DNA of 20,655 nt, from contig NW_003115965.1 of NCBI RefSeq assembly GCF_000003605.2, forward strand, positions 36,940-57,594, written 5' to 3'. Shown piece by piece: positions 9,869-20,655 of this stretch. The position numbers were made by a program, and so were the translations under genes. Positions within the stretch are counted from its first letter, which is position 1; each line of letters opens with the position of its first letter. The DNA comes from Saccoglossus kowalevskii (taxonomy: Eukaryota > Hemichordata > Enteropneusta > Harrimaniidae). The notes under the pieces were generated by a model. It saw nothing but the letters and a program-made list of their open reading frames with translations, had not been told where the DNA came from and made no database searches.

Positions 9869-9991
9869 CAAATCGTCCACAACTTTTCGGTTTGTACTCG
9901 TTCATCAATGAAGATCATGTTTTGATCATGATAAAATTTACTACGCGCTAAACGACGGACAACTACACAACCAAACACAGTGGACGATTTG
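9869..9991. repeat. Inverted repeat beside the CTCF-like site
   Basis: CAAATCGTCCAC at 9869-9880 is repeated exactly in reverse complement at 9980-9991, enclosing 99 bp richer in CpG than its surroundings. It could be the end of a small transposon or a hairpin. The function is unknown. Confidence 0.65.
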
Positions 9992-11104
9992 GTAGCGGGA
10001 TAGTTTTTTAGCATGAAAAATGTAAACATCTATAATCCGAATAAATTTTACAAGAACCTATACAATCTATATATGTTTAGAAAGTTCTTGACTTGTACTT
10101 ATCTATTATTAATATTTTGTGAACATTGTGTTTGTTTTAGCGTCACGTGATTCTGAAAATCGGCGCGGCTGATAATTTACTAACGTGAATACATTTTTAA
10201 ATGTCAGCTCTACGGTTATTCATGCAACCAAAAACTTTACACTGTTTTGAAGCAAGGGTCATGTAGTTTAAATCCGTATTTCTATTTTGTACATTAAGTT
10301 TGTTTTTACTTTCTGAAAATCACAAATTTCTAGCACGTTTTTGGTGTTAAAGTTAGTGTATACCGGTGGTTTGCGCGAGGTTTGTGAAAAAAACGCAATA
10401 GAATTTCGCAAATATGTAAAAATACGGATATGAAGCCAACATATTCAAGAGTAAGAAAAACCAAACGGCGACATCATAGCGCTACTCACTGAAACGCTAT
10501 TTAAAATTAGGTCAACGGCCGGGTAATTGCCAGAAATCGAACACCGAGAAATCGTCACTTTTATGATTTTAAACTTCAATCAAGGTTAACTCCCGTTTTA
10601 GCAGCAACAATTACATGGGTTGGTAGTAAATAAATTACCTTGAAGGTTGTTCTCAGGAAAAATCAGGAAAAAATGTATGTCTGTGAAAAAACTATCTACC
10701 ATAGTTCAAGTATCAGACTATGTAATCCAAGAACGCGCCTAAACAAGATTTATGCATATTGCAATGGCCCCTATACTCTTAGGCTACCTCTCCATCATAA
10801 TATTTCCCAGCGTCCAAATCACAAATATATGTTTATCAATATGAGCAAGAACCATGCACCAGAGATTTTCTAAATGAAAGCAGACTGGCTTACGGTTTTG
10901 ACCAAAAGTAATCGTAAAAGCAGAAAAAAAAACATAGAGTTGTTCTGCAATCTCGTCAATGTGAAAGCTAATTGGCTTAGCTTCGAACGATTGTAATGTA
11001 CAGTCTGAGCTGATGACTATCTGAAATTTTCAAAATAATCGGACAAGGGAAGTTTAAGCTATGACAGCCAGAAAAATATACCGCCATATTTGCTAAATTG
11101 CATA
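9992..11104. other. Intergenic with a CpG-containing patch
   Basis: Positions 10140-10560 have more CpG than neighbouring DNA and an E-box in GTCACGTGA (10142-10150). This might be an enhancer or an unmethylated patch. No ORF with coding character and no RNA gene was recognised. Confidence 0.5.
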
Positions 11105-12297
11105 AGGGATTGGTCAGTTACTTCGGCCTAGTGGGGTCGGTGGATCAGTAAGGGGGTACCCTATTTTTGATTTTGCGAATAGGGGGGGGGGTCACCCTGT
11201 TTTTGATATCATGAATGGGGGTCACCATGTTTTCCTGGATTCACACATGTGCTTATGCATATATTTAAAAAAAAGTATTTCAGAACAAAAGATAAAAAAG
11301 TTAATCGTACAAATGTGTTCTTAATAATAACTATTACCTATAATTTGTTGATGCAAAAAATGTTATAGGCTAAATATTTTGGGGTTGAGGTTGCCAAATA
11401 ACTAACAGATTATGCAATGCGGCTAGAACCCCAATTATACAGTTAAATTTTAAGCACATCCCAAGTCCATGTGCTGCTGATATCAGATTATTTTATTTAA
11501 AGTCTGAAGTCACCATTGTATAAAATATTTTACTGAATTTATCCAATTATAACAGAAGACGGAAAGACAACACAGCAATTACTACAAAAAGCAGTGACAG
11601 TTTTTGTTCAGCAAATCAAAAAAGTTAAATTTGTGAAATTGTTGATATATAAATTAAAATAAATAATGAATAAATAAATAAATATTTTAAATATGCATAT
11701 TTTGCTCTATAAAATACCAAAATCCAACACAAATTTAAAGTTTCCTTTGTTTTCATAAGCACAGATTGTGCTTCCGGTGTAAAGCATTCCTGGTCTATAA
11801 GATATGAAAGATATTTTAAATCCAAATTAGTTTTCAAAGAGTTCAAACCGCTAGATTCAAATCCTCTTTTCCTATCTTATAAGGGCGTTTATTGAGTGAG
11901 TACTCCACAGCTTTGCTTTTATTTACTATCTTTAGCAGAATAGATTTCCCTCCTTCCTGCAGCCTTTTCTGTAGTCATTTTCTGGTATTATGCTTCCCCT
12001 CCCCTCCTAAGGTCTATTAAATGCAAACACTAAAGATTATGTAAAAATTATGGCAAACCATGATATTTTCAATGCACATATAATACATTTTGTAATCATG
12101 TCAGAGCCAAAACTGTTAATGTTTCTTTTTTTCATGATGGGGGTGGGGAGGGGGTCAGCATGTTTTAAAATATAATGTTGGGGTGGGTCACCCACTTTTT
12201 TTATTTGATAGGGGGTGTGTCAACTGAGATTTACAGCTGGCAAAATGGAATCTGCCGACCCCCCCCCCCCCCAGGCCGAAGTAACTGACCAATCCCT
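11105..12297. mobile_element. Non-autonomous TIR DNA transposon (~1.2 kb)
   Basis: The two ends are inverted repeats. The first 25 bases, beginning AGGGATTGGTCAGTTACTTC, are identical at 11105-11129 and, reversed, at 12273-12297. The match continues through a variable G-run to gtcgg on both sides, giving TIRs of about 36-43 bp. Just inside each end are G-rich subterminal units of the form gggggtcacc...tttttgat, in the same direction at both ends. The interior is AT-rich and encodes nothing recognisable, so the element depends on transposase supplied elsewhere. Identical outer TIRs suggest a fairly recent insertion. No exact target-site duplication was found: 8-bp flanks aattgcat and aattacga agree at only 5 positions, so a hAT-like origin is only a guess. 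Confidence 0.85.
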
Positions 12298-13690
12298 AAT
12301 TACGACCATTATGCAATATACTATTTGGAATGACTGTAATCTCTTTCTGTATATTAATGTTCTGTCACGGGTTATGAATTTAGAACTGTATGAGGACATT
12401 CATACAGATGTCCAATGAGATATCGGACACCAACCTACACCGATAAAACCATCGAATGCGCAAAACCGAAATATCAAACGAAATTAGAAAAGTTATAACT
12501 ATAAACATATTTGATATATTGTCATATTTGTTTATTTTATTAATATTTGTTGGTTTTATTCGCCCTTTATTATGTTTTTATAATATACATACATATATAA
12601 TATAATGTATCTCGATCGCCTTAATTAGAAAAATCAACTTATGAATCAACACTGGTGCACGAGCCTAAATCTACATCAGATTGTAATTAGACTGACACAT
12701 CATTTGTTTACGGTGGGGTTATAACACGTTTTTTTTTTATAAATCAGAAGAAATGGTGAACAGAGTTCATTCAGTTGAAACATAGCATATCTGGTGGTCT
12801 AATATTCGGGCAAAAATAGATAACCAATCTAATAACGTCGCGATAGTATAGTATTGTTTAATTCTCGTGTGTCAAAAACTACAAGTATTTGCAGCAATTA
12901 CAATTTCCCGTGGTGCCAATACTGTAAAACCATTTAATTTCACTATTTTTACGTAGTGAGCTATTGCATTAGTTTTATTGATATCCTACATGCTCACGTG
13001 AATTTAATTTGGAAAATTTCACTTATCAACGAAAATAGCGAAATTAAAAGCCATCGAATAATTAATGCGCTTATAGTATTACCTAAGTTCGCTCGATTTG
13101 CATATGACGTAACATGTGAAACAAAGCATTCAAATCGGTATTTAGGCGCTAGAGCCAAGAATTCTTCTGTGCAACATATAAATATTCGTTCCCAGTGTCT
13201 CTAAATTATCGCAAAAAAAAAACTGTCGTGAATCCAACTATTAAAAGTCGGGGGAAAACTACTCACTCATTGGTCAAAAACTAGACCACTGAATAGTTAA
13301 ATCACTTTTTCTGTGAAGGTAATCCGAGTCGAAGTATGATTTCCAAATCAAAGACAAGTCATATAAAATCTACAAACCTATCCAGATCATTTGTCAATGA
13401 CCACTATTGAATAGGAAACAAATTATTATCAATAAGTGTTCGAAAACTGAAATAGAGAGAATATATTGCATGGCCTGGCTCATATCGAAGTTATCGCAAT
13501 AACCAACACATAGCTTTAATTTCAAAAAATGTGTAAAACGGTCAATCGTCTTCTTAAATGCAAATACTCTGAATTTAATATTGCAATAATTTAATATTGA
13601 CTAATTTTCGAGAAAACCTGGATGATGGTTTTATTTTGGTGGATGATGGCCAATTTGTCATATTATAACGCTTTTTGCCATAGGTTGCTA
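12298..13690. other. Intergenic, upstream of YY1
   Basis: AT-rich with no supported coding exon. It includes an octamer next to a CRE-like site at 13096-13112, and a repeated tggatgatgg word near 13619 and 13640. Otherwise nothing was recognised. Confidence 0.55.
13096..13112 (+). promoter_or_regulatory. POU octamer adjoining CRE-like site
   Basis: ATTTGCAT (13096-13103) is followed one base later by TGACGTAA (13105-13112), about 720 bp upstream of the YY1 start codon. Both are textbook motifs for POU and CREB/ATF proteins; use here is inferred. Confidence 0.35.
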
Positions 13691-13699
13691 AACAACATT

Positions 13700-18667
<4,968 letters not shown>

Positions 18668-18774
18668 GTATTTGCTTTTAATGCTCAGCTAGAGTGCTAT
18701 CAGATATTATAAAGTAATGGATACTGTCCTGTGTGGAATGATTTCTATTCAAACTCTGTATGGGACCTTGATGT

Positions 18775-19360
18775 ATGTCATTTTGTTTTTCTGCTCAGTT
18801 TCATATTGGCCAACTGGTGGCCATTTTGTTTCAATGAATATGGTTCCAGAGCTACCGGTATATCTTCAACATGCCATCATTGTTGTGTTCAAACTTTATA
18901 TGCATCATGTTGTTACATATGCATATTTATTCGTTTGGTGATGCTCGTCCTTTTGTTTTTCAGATCAATTAAAAATGGATGATTGTCAGCCATTTGTTTT
19001 TTACAAATGTTGTTCGAGAGCCATGTCAATGACATGCCTTGACAAATCATGTTTGAGGGGTCTATAAAAACGTAATACATCATATTGCACATGTGCACAT
19101 CTGTTTGTTTTACGACTCATTCAAGATGGCTGAATGGTGGTCATTTCAATGTTACAAATTCATCAAAATCAAACATTTCTGCCTTTCTGAAAACAGACCC
19201 TTGTCGTATATTGATGGATTATATTGGTACATAGATCTAATTCAAAATGGCTGACTTTCCACCATTTTGTTTTAAAGAATGCTGTTCCAGAACTACATCT
19301 TTGCCATGCCTTAACCTTTGTTCATTTTCAAACTTTTTATATTTCTTAAACTTGATAACT
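18775..19360. repeat. Dispersed modular repeat array, copy 5
   Basis: Four successive modules begin near 18819, 18989, 19137 and 19260 with words like ggccattttgttt, and continue with ggttccagagctacc or ctgttccagaactac, then acatgcc(t)tgac. Spacing is about 125-170 bp, so the array is loosely tandem. The first and last modules align closely over about 80 bp. It includes YY1-like words at 18819-18828, 19123-19130 and 19244-19251. Family unknown. Confidence 0.7.
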
Positions 19361-20342
19361 CACAGAGACTATATAATGCAATTACTTGTTATGGAATATA
19401 ACTACCATAATATGCCCTTATGATACTTCCCCTGTCAGAAGCTAAGAGGGTAATTACTACTAGTATTATTTCTGACCGTTTTTCAATTGTGTTTTTTAGA
19501 TTCTTTGATTGAACTCTGCTATTGCTGTTCATTCTAAGTTCAAAGTTGTGTTAGGATTACGTTTTTAAAAAACAAAATTGGTTATCGTAGGATTTCAGTT
19601 TAACAATGTCTGGGCTCTTGATCTTTTGTCAGTGCGCAACTTAGCCAAAATAAAAAGCATGATCATTTGAACACTTGGGGCAAAAGTATTCAAAATCAGT
19701 CAGCCATGGCAGAGGTGGATCATGATTTTCTCAGATTAGTGACTGTATGAACAAAATCGGCTAAGCCAAACAAATCACAGAAAAGTTAATAAGCCGTTAC
19801 TGGTGAAAAGTTACCCCAACTTTGAGGTCATATTTCTCGGTAATGTTGCCATGGCAAATGAACCAGGAATTTTTGTCAGATTTTACTACCTAACTAGAGT
19901 GAAGGTGCAACCTACCTGCCGATATTGGCCCAGCCAACAAAATCACAGAATAATTAATATGTGAAGATACTAAAAATCACTCGCACACGCAATCGAAAGT
20001 AATTTTAAGGGCAATCCTAGCTTCTGAGCGGATAGCCAATAAGGACAAAAAAGATAAAGAATAGTTTAACACTGTAACCTTGTCAGTCCCTTGAAAAATT
20101 ATCCATTGTTCATAATGAGGTTGGAAGGTATATTAAATGTATTGAAAATTATTAGGGTTGGTGAGAAAACAGAATTTAGAAGTAACTTACCAGTAACGTT
20201 AAAACATATGAAAAAAACATCAACATTTTTTAAAACAAAACTTGTGATTGACATTATTTGAAAGATAAACTTAGTGTGAAAGAGGTATTTAACATCTTTC
20301 ACCAGTGTTCTCCCCAGGCTTAGAGGCAAGCATGGCGGTCTA
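19361..20342 (+). other. YY1 intron, nothing firm
   Basis: AT-rich with no exon. GTTGCCATGGCAAA at 19845-19858 is the same X-box-like word as at 8289-8302. The segment from about 20310 (gttctccccaggctt) to the octamers may be the end of a repeat, since similar words are common in invertebrate mobile DNA. Confidence 0.5.
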
Positions 20343-20374
20343 ATTTGCATGCTAATTTGCATACTAATTTGCAT
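20343..20374 (+). promoter_or_regulatory. Three tandem POU octamers at 12-bp spacing
   Basis: ATTTGCAT occurs at 20343-20350, 20355-20362 and 20367-20374 as part of a 12-bp repeat (ctaatttgcata). An ATGGCGG word lies just upstream near 20334-20340. It could be a POU-factor element or a simple tandem within a repeat. Confidence 0.5.
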
Positions 20375-20435
20375 ATTTTTCAGGATTCACTCACAAAAAC
20401 AAACATACAAGACAGTATTAAAATGTATGAGAGAC

Positions 20436-20441
20436 TTTATT
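20436..20441 (-). terminator. Poly(A) signal of the minus-strand gene
   Basis: AATAAA on the minus strand, followed in that direction by tgtatgtttgtttttgtgag, a good G/U-rich downstream element. The implied 3' UTR is only about 110 nt. Confidence 0.6.
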
Positions 20442-20526
20442 TAAATTACATAATACTTTACATAATATACCATAATTTGACAAGATCGTCATTTAATGTG
20501 AACTGTTCCATAAAACTTAGTCTAAA

Positions 20527-20622
20527 CTAATCCTTCTGACTTTGTTGTGCTCCAAACATTGGCTGCCTTACTGTAGTTAAACTCGTCATAGACGTGCTTT
20601 GAGCATTAACTGCACAACATTC
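20527..20622 (-). CDS. Candidate last coding exon of an unidentified minus-strand gene
   Basis: Read on the minus strand, a long T-rich tract ends in tttcccactag at 20623, a textbook acceptor. The exon then stays open in one frame for 31 codons (ECCAVNAQSTSMTSL... ending FGAQQSQKD) to TAG at 20527-20529. The other two frames close after 11 and 4 codons. About 85 nt further is AATAAA with a G/T-rich downstream tract, so the whole 3' end is in the right order. The C-terminus was not recognised. Its gene continues right of the window and would be antisense to, and probably nested in, YY1, whose zinc-finger exons have not yet appeared. Confidence 0.6.
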   Translation of the reverse strand, partial: ECCAVNAQSTSMTSLTTVRQPMFGAQQSQKD

Positions 20623-20655
20623 CTAGTGGGAAAAAATGAAAAATAATAAAAAAAA

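Noticed and set aside
10640-10873. 77-codon plus-strand frame
   Set aside because: Begins at TTG, no domain, no splice signals in place.
12956-13204. 82-codon plus-strand frame upstream of YY1
   Set aside because: Begins at GTG, no similarity recognised, AT-rich composition.
18668-20655. YY1 zinc-finger exons
   Set aside because: Searched for the GCTKMF and HLHTHG coding patterns; none found, so they lie outside the window.

Overview
This is AT-rich eukaryotic DNA from an animal. It carries spliced genes with GT-AG introns, long introns, poly(A) signals, homopolymer and microsatellite tracts, and a small inverted-repeat transposon. Two conserved metazoan genes lie on the + strand: the 3' part of an SLC25A29-type mitochondrial carrier and the 5' part of the transcription factor YY1. 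SLC25A29 and YY1 are also neighbours in human (14q32, from memory), so the pairing looks like old animal microsynteny. The compact YY1, which lacks the His, Gly and acidic runs of the vertebrate protein, and the style of the repeats suggest a marine invertebrate. The phylum cannot be fixed from this window.

Layout. Positions 1-2974 are probably SLC25A29 intron 1; no first coding exon was found there, and a dispersed repeat occupies the left end. Positions 2975-5333 hold three SLC25A29 coding exons, with a ~1 kb 3' UTR and a poly(A) signal at 6304-6309. The intron before the last exon contains two decayed copies of part of that exon, set between short direct repeats. Positions 6330-13700 are intergenic. 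They hold a long hairpin inside a possible unrecognised two-exon ORF, another dispersed-repeat copy, paired RFX X-box-like sites, a perfect CTCF-consensus match next to an inverted repeat, and a 1.2 kb TIR element. Positions 13700-18667 are the YY1 promoter and four YY1 coding exons, 268 codons, up to the first zinc-finger cysteine. The remaining zinc-finger exons lie beyond the right edge. Positions 18668-20655 are YY1 intron sequence with a dispersed-repeat array, three tandem POU octamers and, on the - strand, what looks like the last coding exon and poly(A) site of a different gene.

How it fits together. SLC25A29 is a transporter of basic amino acids in the mitochondrial inner membrane. 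YY1 is a Polycomb-linked DNA-binding regulator. No shared pathway is implied. The clearest regulatory theme is YY1 autoregulation. Matches to the YY1 motif (AANATGGC) sit over its own start codon and leader, and six more lie in 250 bp of intron 1, two of them forming a 20-bp perfect palindrome. Vertebrate YY1 is known to have an intron-1 cluster of this kind. The most novel points are a symmetric 54-nt extra YY1 exon just before the zinc fingers, the captured SLC25A29 exon fragments, and the antisense terminal exon inside YY1. No virus-derived element was recognised.
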